Assembly: GCF_042643165.1 (NCBI RefSeq)
Contig: NZ_JBHRSH010000001.1
Coordinates: forward strand, 2,542,001-2,606,000
Source: Hyphococcus aureus
GTDB taxonomy: Bacteria; Pseudomonadota; Alphaproteobacteria; Caulobacterales; Parvularculaceae
Direction: 5' to 3'
Length of the DNA stretch: 64,000 nucleotides
In this document: positions 25,727 to 34,724 of the stretch, one piece after another
Layout of the letters: every line of letters starts with the position of its first letter
Position numbering within the stretch: position 1 is the first letter of the stretch
Position numbers and translations under genes: made by a program
The notes under the pieces: generated by a model
Told to the model about the DNA's origin: nothing
Seen by the model: the letters and a program-made list of their open reading frames with translations, nothing else
Databases searched by the model: none

Positions 25727-26527
25727 ATGGAGCGACGCAATTCTTCAACAAAACCGCCTGCGAAGCGGCACAAACGCGCGAAAAAGACCAATATCGCGAC
25801 GACGGCGCTTGGCGCAGAGCCTGAAAAACGCTCGCGCAAAAAAGACGCGCCCATGGCCGGAGAGGCCAAACCCCGCGAATTAAACATTCATGTGAAGACG
25901 GCCAAGCGGCGCGATTATGCGTCGACGCTCTGGCTCAAGCGGCAATTGAACGACCCTTATGTGCGAAAGGCCAAGGCCGAGGGCTGGCGGTCCCGCGCCG
26001 CCTATAAACTTCTTGAACTGGATGAGAAGTTTTCCTTGCTGAAACCGGGCGCGAACATCGTCGATCTTGGTTGCGCGCCGGGCGGCTGGCTGCAGGTGGC
26101 GGTGAAGGCGATCGGCGCCAAGGGCAAGGTGGTCGGGATCGACTATCTTCATGTGCCCGCCGTTCCGGGCGCCGATATTCTGGAAATGGATTTCCTCGAT
26201 GAAGAAGCGCCGGTCAGGTTGAAAGAGATGCTGGGCGGTGAGGCGGATGTCGTGCTTTCTGATATGGCGGCGCCGACGACGGGCCATCGCTCGACGGACC
26301 ATTTACGCATCGTTGCGCTGGCCGAGGCCGCGCTTGATTACGCCGAAGATGTGCTCGCGCCCGGCGGCGCGTTTGTGTGCAAGGTCTTCGCCGGCGGCGC
26401 CGAGGGCGATCTCCTGATCCGCCTCAAACAGAATTTTGAAAGCGTCAAGCACGCCAAACCGAAAGCCTCGCGTTCGCATTCGGCGGAGAAGTATGTTGTC
26501 GCCACCGGCTTCAGGGGACGGGAATGA
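25727..26527 (+). CDS. rlmE: 23S rRNA (uridine2552-2'-O)-methyltransferase RlmE
   Basis: Methylates the ribose of U2552 in the A-loop of 23S rRNA during late large-subunit assembly, using SAM. The RrmJ/FtsJ fold shows the Lys-Asp-Lys-Glu catalytic tetrad settings: SRAAYKLLEL, the SAM loop DLGCAPGGWLQV, VVLSDMAAPTTGH and GGAFVCKVFAGG. The 266 residues include a ~55-residue basic N-terminal extension (KPPAKRHKRAKKT) absent from the ~209-aa E. coli enzyme, possibly an rRNA-binding tail. The stop overlaps the start of the next gene by 4 bp. Confidence 0.94.
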   Translation: MERRNSSTKPPAKRHKRAKKTNIATTALGAEPEKRSRKKDAPMAGEAKPRELNIHVKTAKRRDYASTLWLKRQLNDPYVRKAKAEGWRSRAAYKLLELDEKFSLLKPGANIVDLGCAPGGWLQVAVKAIGAKGKVVGIDYLHVPAVPGADILEMDFLDEEAPVRLKEMLGGEADVVLSDMAAPTTGHRSTDHLRIVALAEAALDYAEDVLAPGGAFVCKVFAGGAEGDLLIRLKQNFESVKHAKPKASRSHSAEKYVVATGFRGRE

Positions 26528-27096
26528 CGGTCATCACCGCAATTTATGATGCAAGCGAGCAAGTGACATGGCTTGGCTCCAACGGCCGCGCCACGATTGG
26601 CAGCTATGTTGGGCCCTCGGTCGATCATAAATGGTATGCGATTGATGGCTGGGCCATCGGCATTTCTGGAACTGGACCGAAACTCGAAGCCCTGGAAGCG
26701 CACCAGAAAGATTTTCCGAAACATGCAACGCGCCCGTTCGAAGTGCTGACCTTTATGAAAGACGCCTATGGCGCTTTTGACATCGGTGAGATGGAAGAGG
26801 GGCTGAAGCGCTATTGCGGCAATGGCCTTCTCATTCACAAAAGCGGCGCCATCTGGGATTTCGACAATTCATTCTGTTTGACGCCTGTGACTGAAGGCGG
26901 CTTCTGGGCGCGCGGCTCCGGCATGGATCTGGCCCTCGGCGCCGGGCTGGCGCTGAAAGAATTCATTCCTTCGCCAAAGGCGCTGACGAAACGCGTTCTG
27001 GAAATCGTTATTGCGAATGACGTCGACAGTCCCGGCGAAATTCTCGTGCAATCTTTTGACGCCAGGGGCGTCCTGTCCGATCCGATCGAGGTGTGA
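26524..27096 (+). CDS. Unassigned protein, proteasome-like Ntn-hydrolase candidate
   Basis: A 190-residue protein of no family I can name with certainty. It begins MTVITAIYD, where a processed Thr could be the nucleophile (Thr2). It then has a beta-rich stretch (WLGSNGRATIGSYVG, KWYAIDGWAIGISGTG) and, later, FWARGSGMDLALGAGLAL, which resembles the GSG...AxGA helix of proteasome/HslV-type Ntn-hydrolases. It overlaps rlmE by 4 bp (ATGA) and lies 10 bp before guaB. Coupling to rlmE suggests a maturation or quality-control role, which is inference only. Confidence 0.5.
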   Translation: MTVITAIYDASEQVTWLGSNGRATIGSYVGPSVDHKWYAIDGWAIGISGTGPKLEALEAHQKDFPKHATRPFEVLTFMKDAYGAFDIGEMEEGLKRYCGNGLLIHKSGAIWDFDNSFCLTPVTEGGFWARGSGMDLALGAGLALKEFIPSPKALTKRVLEIVIANDVDSPGEILVQSFDARGVLSDPIEV

Positions 27097-27106
27097 GGTT
27101 ATTACT

Positions 27107-28582
27107 ATGCAAATCCGTGAAGCGCTGACATTCGACGATGTGCTTTTGGAGCCGGGCCCGTCAGAGGTCATGCCGTCCGGCGTTGATGTGAAGGCGCGGC
27201 TGACGCGCACGATTACGCTCAACATTCCGGTGCTCTCTTCCGCCATGGACACGGTGACCGAGGCGGAGATGGCGATCGCCATGGCGCAAAATGGCGGCGT
27301 CGGCGTGCTTCACCGCAATCTTTCGGTTGAAGTGCAGGCGGAACATGTGCGCCGGGTCAAACGCTTTGAAAGCGGGATGGTGGTCAATCCCCTGACCCTG
27401 ACCCCGGACGACAGCCTCGCGACGGCGCAGGCGTTGATGCTGGAAAAAAGCATTTCAGGATTTCCCGTGGTGGAGAACCGCGACGCAAACGGCGTCGGCA
27501 AGCTTGTGGGCGTGCTGACGAACCGCGACATGCGTTTTGCGCGCAATCTCGACCAGCCGGTGCGTGATCTGATGACGGCGGTGGACCTTGTGACGGTGAA
27601 ACCCGGCGCCACACAGGACCAGGTGCGCGAGCTTTGCCATCAGCGCCGCATTGAACGTGTGGTGGTCGTGGATGAAGATTATCGCTGCGTCGGCCTGATC
27701 ACCGTCAAGGACATGGAAAAGGCGCGGGCCTATCCGCTGGCCTGCAAGGACGCCGAAGGGCGCCTGCGTGTCGCGGCGGCGTCTTCCGTCGGTGACGCCG
27801 GTTACGAGCGCATCGAAGCCCTGATCGATGCAGGTTGCGACGTTATCGTCATCGACACGGCGCATGGTCATTCCTCGAAAGTCGTGGAACAGGTCGAGCG
27901 CGTCAAACGCGCCTCCAGTACGACACAGGTGATCGCCGGAAATGTCGCCACCTATGAGGCGACGAAGGCGTTGATCGACGCTGGCGCCGACGCGGTGAAA
28001 GTCGGCATCGGTCCCGGCTCCATCTGCACGACACGCATTGTGGCCGGCGTGGGCGTGCCGCAATTGACAGCGGTCATGGACGCCTCGCGCGCGGGCCGCG
28101 AAGCAGGCGTTCCCGTCATCGCCGATGGCGGTGTAAAATATTCCGGCGACATGGCGAAGGCGCTCGCGGCTGGCGCCGACTGCGTGATGATCGGCTCGCT
28201 GCTCGCGGGCACGGACGAAGCGCCGGGCGAGGTGTTCCTCTATCAGGGACGGTCCTATAAATCCTATCGCGGCATGGGCTCGATCACGGCGATGTCGCGC
28301 GGCTCCGCCGACCGCTATTTCCAGGCGGATGTGAAAGAACAGATGAAGCTCGTTCCCGAAGGAATCGAAGGCCGCGTGCCCTATAAAGGCCCCATCGGCC
28401 CGATTCTCCATCAGCTTGTGGGCGGGGTTCGCGCCTCCATGGGCTATGTGGGCGCGCCGAGCATCGTGGAGATGCAAAAGCGGGCGAAATTCGTGCGCAT
28501 CACCAATGCCGGCCTGAAAGAAAGCCATGTCCACGATGTCGCCATCACCCGCGAGGCGCCGAACTATCCGACGCCGAACTAG
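27107..28582 (+). CDS. guaB: IMP dehydrogenase GuaB
   Basis: Oxidises IMP to XMP with NAD+, the committed step to GMP. The TIM barrel of 491 residues carries the active-site loop GIGPGSICTTRIVAG with the catalytic Cys, the flap region around GMGSITAMSRGSADRYF, and two CBS domains inserted at about residues 93-205. The start ATG 27107 has GTGAGG 8 nt upstream and yields the normal N-terminus (MQIREALTFDDVLLEP); the frame extends upstream into the previous gene without function. GuaA, the next enzyme, is 4.2 kb downstream. Confidence 0.97.
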   Translation: MQIREALTFDDVLLEPGPSEVMPSGVDVKARLTRTITLNIPVLSSAMDTVTEAEMAIAMAQNGGVGVLHRNLSVEVQAEHVRRVKRFESGMVVNPLTLTPDDSLATAQALMLEKSISGFPVVENRDANGVGKLVGVLTNRDMRFARNLDQPVRDLMTAVDLVTVKPGATQDQVRELCHQRRIERVVVVDEDYRCVGLITVKDMEKARAYPLACKDAEGRLRVAAASSVGDAGYERIEALIDAGCDVIVIDTAHGHSSKVVEQVERVKRASSTTQVIAGNVATYEATKALIDAGADAVKVGIGPGSICTTRIVAGVGVPQLTAVMDASRAGREAGVPVIADGGVKYSGDMAKALAAGADCVMIGSLLAGTDEAPGEVFLYQGRSYKSYRGMGSITAMSRGSADRYFQADVKEQMKLVPEGIEGRVPYKGPIGPILHQLVGGVRASMGYVGAPSIVEMQKRAKFVRITNAGLKESHVHDVAITREAPNYPTPN

Positions 28583-28730
28583 GGTTCTCGCGGAAAAGGG
28601 TTTTGGCTTCCCGGGCAGTCTGTTCGAAAGGGACTGAATTGCGCTAGGCTCTCTTTGGGCTGGCTGGGAAGTCGCGCAGCGTCCGGCAAGGGGGCCCGTT
28701 CAAAACGTAAAAGACTTTAGGGAGTCATCC

Positions 28731-28985
28731 ATGAAAAAAGCTTTCATTCTTGCGGGCGCCATGGCGCTCGTCGCCGGCGCTGCGCTTGCCGGCGATTCAC
28801 AGTCGGCTTGTGAAGAGTTCGCAGCGACGAACGGCGTTTCAGCCGAGCCATGCGCTTGCATCGCTGACGCCGTATCGGGCGACGCAGACCTTCAGGCCGA
28901 GCAACTCGCGCTCGTCACCATGGAAGATTATGAGAATGCTTCCGCGGAACTGCACGCTGCGCTCGATCCCTGCATCGAGGGATAA
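28731..28985 (+). CDS. Small exported cysteine-containing protein
   Basis: An 84-residue protein with a clear Sec signal peptide (MKKAFILAGAMALVAGAALA) and a 64-residue acidic mature part with four Cys (SACEEF, EPCACI, DPCIEG), likely disulfide-bonded in the periplasm. No family recognised. A purine-rich GGGAG lies upstream of the ATG and a terminator follows, indicating a stand-alone transcript. Confidence 0.8.
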   Translation: MKKAFILAGAMALVAGAALAGDSQSACEEFAATNGVSAEPCACIADAVSGDADLQAEQLALVTMEDYENASAELHAALDPCIEG

Positions 28986-29002
28986 ACGAAGAAACAACAC
29001 CG

Positions 29003-29050
29003 AACGCCGCGATTGATCCGTAAAAGGATGATTGCGGCGTTTTTCTTTTT
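29003..29050 (+). terminator. Intrinsic terminator
   Basis: AACGCCGC (29003-29010) pairs with GCGGCGTT (29034-29041), extended inward by further pairs (GATCC/GGATG), then a T-rich tail. It ends the small exported protein gene before rsmB. Confidence 0.85.
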
Positions 29051-29065
29051 TGAAAGGCTTGATAA

Positions 29066-30358
29066 ATGCGATTCGGCGGCCGGATATCCGCGGCGATAGA
29101 AATTCTAAGCGATTTCGAGGCGCGGCGGGTGCCGTTGAAAACCGCAATCGCAGACTGGGGCCGGTCGAACCGTTATGCAGGCTCGAAAGATCGCGCCTTT
29201 ATCTCCGGGCTCTGTCTTGATGCGCTGCGCCGGCGCGCGTCACTGGCCGCTACGATGGATGACGATGCGCCGCGCGCCGTCATTCTCGCGGCCTTGCGGT
29301 TCCTGTGGAAGACGAGCCTCGAAGATGTCGCAGCGGCTGTCACTGAGGAGCATGGTCCCGGCGCATTGACGGAAAAAGAACACGAAGCGCTTTCTGCGGA
29401 GAGGCTGGCGGAGGCGGGCGATACGCCCGAATGGTTGACGCCGCACCTCACGCGCGTCTTTGGGGAGAGAGCCGCGTCGGTTATGAAGGCGTTTTCGGAA
29501 CGCGCCGATATCGATCTGCGCCTCAACACCTTAAAGACAACGCCGGAAAAAGCGGTTGCGGCGTTGAAAACGGTCAAAGCCGAAGCCTCGCCCTTACTGC
29601 AAACCGCTGCGCGCATCGCCGCGCCCGAGCCGAGCGAAAAAGCGCCGGGCGTGACGGTCATTCCCGCTTTCAACAAGGGCTGGGTCGAGGTGCAGGATCT
29701 GGGCAGCCAGTTGGCGGCGTCCGCGGCGGGAGAGATCAAGGGCGCGCAGGTGCTGGACTATTGCGCCGGCGGCGGCGGCAAGACGCTGGCGCTGGCGGCG
29801 ATGATGGAGAACACCGGCCAGCTCTACGCCTATGACCGGGATGCGCGGCGCCTGAAACCGTTGTTCGACCGGGCCAAGCGCGCAGGCGTGAGAAATGTGC
29901 AAATCCGCTCACCGGCAGGCGGCGAGGGGCTCGACGATCTGGCGGCCAAGATGGATGTGGTCTTCGTCGATGCGCCCTGCACCGGGGCGGGCACATGGCG
30001 GCGTCACCCCGACACGAAATGGCGGCTCACGGAAAAACAATTGCAAACACGGCAGGGTGAACAGGATACCGTGTTGAAAGAGGCTTCGCGATTTGTAAAG
30101 CCTGGAGGCCGTATGGTCTGGGTCACCTGTTCATTTTTGATGGAAGAAAACGAAGACAGGCTTGCGGCGTTTCTGGAAACCCATGGCGATTTTTCGAGGG
30201 CGCCTGCGCTGTCTTTCATTGAGCAATCGGGATTGTCGACGGAGGAAGGCAAGACTGCGCTTTCAGCATGCGTTACACCCGACGGCGCCATTCGCCTCAC
30301 GCCTGATAAAATCCGCGCTGACGGGTTTTTCGTGGCGGTGATGACAAGGCGAACATAG
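29066..30358 (+). CDS. rsmB: 16S rRNA m5C methyltransferase RsmB
   Basis: Methylates cytosine 967 of 16S rRNA with SAM. The N-terminal ~150 residues form a NusB-like RNA-binding domain (KDRAFISGLCLDALRRRASL); the catalytic domain shows the SAM site LDYCAGGGGKTLALAA (~250), DAPCTGAGTWRRHPD (~340, one active-site Cys) and WVTCSFLMEENE (~380, the catalytic TC motif). Length 430 is normal. GAAAGG lies 9 nt upstream. The m5C967 site is inferred from best family match; a closely related NSUN-type enzyme cannot be excluded. Confidence 0.9.
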   Translation: MRFGGRISAAIEILSDFEARRVPLKTAIADWGRSNRYAGSKDRAFISGLCLDALRRRASLAATMDDDAPRAVILAALRFLWKTSLEDVAAAVTEEHGPGALTEKEHEALSAERLAEAGDTPEWLTPHLTRVFGERAASVMKAFSERADIDLRLNTLKTTPEKAVAALKTVKAEASPLLQTAARIAAPEPSEKAPGVTVIPAFNKGWVEVQDLGSQLAASAAGEIKGAQVLDYCAGGGGKTLALAAMMENTGQLYAYDRDARRLKPLFDRAKRAGVRNVQIRSPAGGEGLDDLAAKMDVVFVDAPCTGAGTWRRHPDTKWRLTEKQLQTRQGEQDTVLKEASRFVKPGGRMVWVTCSFLMEENEDRLAAFLETHGDFSRAPALSFIEQSGLSTEEGKTALSACVTPDGAIRLTPDKIRADGFFVAVMTRRT

Positions 30359-30364
30359 CTCGCA

Positions 30365-30395
30365 TAAAAAAGGCCAGCCTTTTCGGGCTGGCCTT
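30365..30395 (-). terminator. Terminator of the VPLPA-CTERM gene
   Basis: AAGGCCAGCC (30370-30379) with GGCTGGCCTT (30386-30395), 6-nt loop; on the minus strand it is followed by T7 (30365-30371). It sits 22 bp downstream of the leftward gene's stop codon. It also lies just past rsmB and may weakly terminate that gene. Confidence 0.85.
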
Positions 30396-30416
30396 CTCCA
30401 TTTAAGCGTTTGCTGC

Positions 30417-31037
30417 TTAGCTTTGGCGCTTGCGGCGTGCTGCGCCCAGACCGGCAAGGCCCATAAGGAAGAGGGGCAGTGCGGCCGGCAGCGGCACTTC
30501 GCTTGCTCCGAGCAGTGACAACCGTGAAAAATCAAGCGACCAGTTGTCGCCACTCCCATCATTGATCAGGGAGATCGTATTCACGCCATCATTTACGAGC
30601 GCTGCGGAAAACAGAAACGTAAGATTACGAACCTGTTGCGCCAAATAGGTGTCGGCGGCGGTAACCGTGTCGATTGTGCCGACCGATACTCCATTAACTT
30701 GCACATCGTAGGTGTTGCCAATATCCGCCATCGCCCATACCCGAAGGTCGAGAGAAGCCTCAGTCGCAGCGCCGGTATTGGAAATCGACTGCTCCCACGA
30801 CTGACTATCGAAAACGTCTGGCCAGCGATCCGTGAGCGGGGTGCTGTCCGCGACCATTGCCGCATTAAAGTCGTTGAAATCTGAAAATGTGCCCGATCCG
30901 CGGACGCCATCATTACAGACCTGGTTGGTTCCGAAACAATCGACATCGCCATAAAGGCTGGTTGCGATGACGCCTGCTTGCGCACTTGATCCAATAGCGA
31001 TCGCCCCGGCGACCAACGACACTACTAAACGCTTCAC
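30417..31037 (-). CDS. VPLPA-CTERM sorting-domain surface protein
   Basis: A 206-residue exported protein: signal peptide (about 1-21), a beta-rich domain of ~150 residues and a C-terminal sorting signal VPLPAALPLFLMGLAGLG followed by the basic tail AARRKRQS. VPLPA-CTERM proteins are cut by an exosortase variant and anchored to the surface; no exosortase gene lies in this window. Two Cys (DCFGTNQVCND) may form a disulfide. The start is a GTG at 31037 with AAGGGG 6-7 nt upstream. A dedicated terminator suggests a single-gene unit. Confidence 0.88.
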   Translation of the reverse strand: MKRLVVSLVAGAIAIGSSAQAGVIATSLYGDVDCFGTNQVCNDGVRGSGTFSDFNDFNAAMVADSTPLTDRWPDVFDSQSWEQSISNTGAATEASLDLRVWAMADIGNTYDVQVNGVSVGTIDTVTAADTYLAQQVRNLTFLFSAALVNDGVNTISLINDGSGDNWSLDFSRLSLLGASEVPLPAALPLFLMGLAGLGAARRKRQS

Positions 31038-31252
31038 TTTGTACCCCTTGAAAAAACCAATGCCGCATGATGTAGCATACAGAGATGACTAAGCAAACGA
31101 GCACACCAATTGATAGAATTGCGGCCCCGTGTTTCACGCGGAAAGCGCGATTATTTTAGCAATACATGCCGTATTTCGTAGCCAAAATGGCCTGCCGTTT
31201 ACGTTACCATGAAAAAGTGTTGAAGCATTTGCGCCCTGCGCCGAAATTCTTC

Positions 31253-32500
31253 TCAAGGCTTCCTGATGATCTTGCCGCCTTTCATGACGAAGCGAGCATC
31301 GGCCAGCGTAGCAATGTTCTGTGACGGGTCGCCGGCGAACGCCGCAAGATCAGCAACTAGGCCGGGTTTGATAGAGCCGGTTTCATTTTCTAGATGCAGG
31401 ATTTTTGCGTTGCCGGAGGTTGCGGCTTTCAGGGCGTCGATTGGCGTGACGCCATAATCGACCAGTAATTCAATCTCCCACGCATTGTCGCCATGATGGA
31501 AGACGCCGACATCGGAGCCGTTGCACAGTGGTGTTCCGGCGCGAAGGATGCGCGTCATCTGCGCGTGCTTGTCCGCGATGCGTTGCGGCGCCGTTTCCGC
31601 TGCGCCGTTCCAGCCGCTATAGCGGGAGATGGCTTCGACCGCGCCGAGCGTCGGACAGATCGCAATCCCCTTGCGCGCCATCAGGCGATAAGTTTCAAGC
31701 GATCCGCCGTCGCCATGTTCGATGGTCTCGACGCCCGCCTCAACGGCGCGGCGCATGCCTTCGTCCGTTCCGGCGTGTGCGACCACCGGCGTTCCGGCCG
31801 CGGCGGCGCTGTCAACGATCGCTCTTAATTCGTCCACGGAGAATGTCGGCCGAGCGAGGCCGCCGGGCCCCCAGCGATAGTCGGCATAGACTTTCACCCA
31901 GTCGGCGCCGCCGCCGATCTGCGCCCGCGTTTCGGCGATGAGATTCTCAACGCCGCTGACTTCAATTGCCCCTTTCGGAACCGCGACGCCTTCATGAAAG
32001 CCGGAAGGGCCATAGGCGCCGGTCGCCACAATCGCCGGTCCCGCAACGATCAGCCGCGGCCCCGCGATCACGCCTTTTTCAAGCGCCTGTCTGATCCCAA
32101 CATCGGCGAACCCTGCGCCTTCGGATCCGAGATCGCGCAAGGTCGTGAACCCGGCGTCAAGTGTCGCCTTCAAATGAGTGACGGCGCGGGCCGACCGCTC
32201 CGCGACGGATTCTTTCAGGACCTGATCGTTCCACGACGTTTCGTCATAGGGATGAAGCAGGACATGAGAGTGCGCGTCGATGAGGCCTGGCGTCAGCGTC
32301 ATGCCGGAAAGGTCGATCACCTCCGCGCCGGTCTGATCCACTGTGGGGCCTGCGGCGCTGATGCGGCCGCCCTCGACCCGCACTTGCCAGCCCTCATGCA
32401 TGGCGTCGCCGTCAAAGACGCGGTCCGGCGCCAGCACATAAATTTGCGCCCCGGCCTGAGCCGTCGCCAGCATCCAGAAAATCGCCGCCAGAAATCTCAT
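31253..32500 (-). CDS. Exported amidohydrolase (Xaa-Pro/prolidase-like)
   Basis: A 415-residue zinc amidohydrolase with a signal peptide (about 1-19, ending AQAGA). Metal and active-site markers are GLIDAHSHV (HxH, ~75), VKVYADY with a candidate carboxylated Lys (~200), VVAHAGTDEGM (~240), IEHGD (~263) and NGSDVGVFHHG (~325). Members of this clade cleave Xaa-Pro or Xaa-Arg dipeptides or imides; the substrate is not resolved. It resembles only the C-terminal domain of the fused propeller-amidohydrolase at 2.2-5.5 kb. Confidence 0.88.
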   Translation of the reverse strand: MRFLAAIFWMLATAQAGAQIYVLAPDRVFDGDAMHEGWQVRVEGGRISAAGPTVDQTGAEVIDLSGMTLTPGLIDAHSHVLLHPYDETSWNDQVLKESVAERSARAVTHLKATLDAGFTTLRDLGSEGAGFADVGIRQALEKGVIAGPRLIVAGPAIVATGAYGPSGFHEGVAVPKGAIEVSGVENLIAETRAQIGGGADWVKVYADYRWGPGGLARPTFSVDELRAIVDSAAAAGTPVVAHAGTDEGMRRAVEAGVETIEHGDGGSLETYRLMARKGIAICPTLGAVEAISRYSGWNGAAETAPQRIADKHAQMTRILRAGTPLCNGSDVGVFHHGDNAWEIELLVDYGVTPIDALKAATSGNAKILHLENETGSIKPGLVADLAAFAGDPSQNIATLADARFVMKGGKIIRKP

Positions 32501-32626
32501 AACGCTGTCCCTTGTTTCGCCGGTTCAGGGTCGGCGAGTGCGGCGCAGCGGTCAAGGCGGACGCTAGAAAGGCGCCGAAAATGCTTCAGGGGTGATGGGG
32601 GCGGGCGGTACTATAAGGCCATTTCA

Positions 32627-32671
32627 GAACCCGTGGATAAGTTTTCACGGGGTTCCGCGAGGCCCTATAGT
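32627..32671 (+). promoter_or_regulatory. guaA promoter-like element with DnaA-box-like core
   Basis: A 22-bp core (32627-32648) that includes GTGGATAAGTTTTCAC is followed, with a 17-bp spacer after TTTCAC (32643-32648), by TATAGT (32666-32671). Read on the other strand, the core contains TTATCCACG, one base from the DnaA box consensus TTATNCACA. The predicted start of transcription lies near 32678, about 65 nt before guaA. The same 22-bp core and 17-bp spacing recur at 40773-40817 on the opposite strand. Confidence 0.6.
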
Positions 32672-32743
32672 CTGTGGGAATTTCACTGTTGCGCCCGCGA
32701 AAAGAGGCGTGACCCCGCGTCCAGACTCAGCTAAAGGCTCAAC

Positions 32744-34333
32744 ATGCAGCCCAATTCTCAAGCCCCCGCTTCTCACGCTCAGGTCCATGACCGGGCGCTC
32801 ATTGTCGATTTCGGCAGCCAGGTGACCCAGCTCATCGCCCGCCGCCTCCGTGAGGCCGGGGTTTATTGCGAAATCCACCCCTTTAATCGCGTCGATAAGG
32901 CGTTTTTGGATGATTTCGCGCCAAAGGCGATCATCCTCTCCGGCGGGCCCGCCAGCGTCAAAACCGAGACCAGCCCGCGCGCGGATCAGTCGGTCTATGA
33001 TTATGGCGCGCCGATCTTGGGGATCTGCTATGGCGAGCAGACGATCTGCGCCCAGCTTGGCGGAGACGTAGAAAGCTCCGATCATCGCGAATTCGGCCGG
33101 GCCATGATCGACGTGGTGAAGTCGAGCCAGCTTTTTGAAGGTGTGTGGGAGCCGGGCTCGCGCCATCAAGTCTGGATGAGCCATGGCGACCGCGTAAACG
33201 CGATCCCGGACGGTTTCGAGATCATCGCCAAATCCGAAGGCGCGCCTTTCGCCGCCATCGCCGATGAGGCCCGCAAGATTTATGCAGTGCAGTTTCATCC
33301 GGAGGTGGTGCACACGCCGGACGGGGCCAAGCTGCTCGCGAATTTCGTGCAAAAAATCGCCGGGCTTACAGGTGACTGGACCATGGCGGCGTTTCGCGAG
33401 GAAGCGATCGCCCAGATCAGGGCGCAGGTGGGCGACGCCCGTGTCATTTGTGGGCTGTCCGGCGGCGTCGATTCATCAGTCGCGGCGGTGCTGATCCACG
33501 AAGCCATCGGCGAGCAACTGACCTGCGTGTTCGTGGACACAGGGTTGATGCGGGCGGGCGAGGGCGAGGAGGTCGTGCGCCTCTTTCGCGACAGCTACAA
33601 CATTCCGCTCATTCATGTTGAGGCGGAGGATTTGTTTCTCGGCAAGCTCGCCGGCGTCGACGACCCGGAAAAGAAGCGCAAGATCATCGGCGCGCTCTTC
33701 ATTGATGTGTTCGACAAGGAAGCCGGCAAGATCGAGAATGCGGAATTTCTGGCGCAAGGAACACTCTATCCGGATGTGATCGAGAGCGTCTCCTTCGATG
33801 GCGGCCCGTCAGTGACAATTAAGTCGCATCACAATGTCGGAGGCCTGCCGGAGCGAATGAATCTGAAACTTGTCGAGCCTTTGCGCGAGCTTTTCAAAGA
33901 CGAAGTGCGTGCGCTTGGCCGCGAACTTGGCCTGCCGGAGCATTTTGTTGGACGCCACCCGTTCCCCGGGCCAGGCCTTGCTATCCGCATTCCCGGCGAA
34001 GTAACGAAGGAAAAAGCGGACATATTACGCAAGGCCGATGCGATCTACCTCGACGAGATCAGGAAAGCCGGGCTTTACGATGCGATCTGGCAGGCTTTTG
34101 CGGTGCTGTTGCCGGTGCGCACTGTTGGCGTGATGGGCGATGAACGCACTTACGATCATGTGCTGGCGCTCCGCGCCGTCACCTCGACCGACGGCATGAC
34201 GGCGGATTATTATCCGTTCCCCCATGAATTTCTTGGCGCCTGCGCGACGCGCATCATCAATGAAGTGCGCGGCGTCAATCGGGTCGTCTATGATGTGACG
34301 TCAAAACCACCCGGTACAATTGAGTGGGAGTAA
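32744..34333 (+). CDS. guaA: GMP synthase (glutamine-hydrolysing) GuaA
   Basis: Amination of XMP to GMP using glutamine and ATP. The class I glutamine amidotransferase domain (about residues 18-215) has nucleophile Cys in GICYGEQT and the partner QFHPEV. The ATP pyrophosphatase domain has the PP loop SGGVDSSVAAV (~238), and the C-terminal dimerisation domain ends KPPGTIEWE, the invariant end of GuaA. Total 529 residues. The ribosome site AAAGG lies 6 nt before ATG 32744. Upstream is a compact promoter-like element containing a DnaA-box-like sequence. Confidence 0.97.
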   Translation: MQPNSQAPASHAQVHDRALIVDFGSQVTQLIARRLREAGVYCEIHPFNRVDKAFLDDFAPKAIILSGGPASVKTETSPRADQSVYDYGAPILGICYGEQTICAQLGGDVESSDHREFGRAMIDVVKSSQLFEGVWEPGSRHQVWMSHGDRVNAIPDGFEIIAKSEGAPFAAIADEARKIYAVQFHPEVVHTPDGAKLLANFVQKIAGLTGDWTMAAFREEAIAQIRAQVGDARVICGLSGGVDSSVAAVLIHEAIGEQLTCVFVDTGLMRAGEGEEVVRLFRDSYNIPLIHVEAEDLFLGKLAGVDDPEKKRKIIGALFIDVFDKEAGKIENAEFLAQGTLYPDVIESVSFDGGPSVTIKSHHNVGGLPERMNLKLVEPLRELFKDEVRALGRELGLPEHFVGRHPFPGPGLAIRIPGEVTKEKADILRKADAIYLDEIRKAGLYDAIWQAFAVLLPVRTVGVMGDERTYDHVLALRAVTSTDGMTADYYPFPHEFLGACATRIINEVRGVNRVVYDVTSKPPGTIEWE

Positions 34334-34336
34334 GGG

Positions 34337-34624
34337 CTATTTACGCCCTGCCTTGAGCGCTTCAAGAATTTCTGCGCGATCGCTTTCACTCAAAGCGGCG
34401 AGAGTGGCTTGGCGCTGTTCTTCTGTCATATTCGCGAAAATGTCTCTGGCGCGCTGTTGGTTGCGTCTTAAGACGAAACTGCTGCCTGCATAGAATACCA
34501 GCCAGAAACCGAGGAGAACCGCTGAGCCGGCAAGGCCCCACATACTGAAAACAAAGACAGCCAGCGCAGCCATCAACACGATTGCACCTAACCAGGCGAG
34601 CTTGCGGAGAATAGGGTTGTTCAT
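34337..34624 (-). CDS. Small two-helix membrane protein
   Basis: A 95-residue protein with two adjacent hydrophobic helices (WLGAIVLMAALAVFVFSMW and AVLLGFWLVFYAGSSFVL) and a charged helical C-terminal tail (ERQATLAALSESDRAEIL-like). No family recognised. AGGAA about 8 nt upstream of the ATG supports it. It converges on guaA with a 3-bp gap. Confidence 0.7.
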   Translation of the reverse strand: MNNPILRKLAWLGAIVLMAALAVFVFSMWGLAGSAVLLGFWLVFYAGSSFVLRRNQQRARDIFANMTEEQRQATLAALSESDRAEILEALKAGRK

Positions 34625-34724
34625 CGTTCTGGTTCCTGTGGTTCAATCAGGACATGACATAGCAGTGCTGGAATGACGACTAACAAATACGGTTAGGATA
34701 GGCAATTTCTCCGTAAGGGCGAAT

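Noticed and set aside
27455..28534. 359-aa open frame antisense to guaB
   Set aside because: Long antisense frames are expected in GC-rich genes; it has no ribosome site or known domain and guaB is certain.
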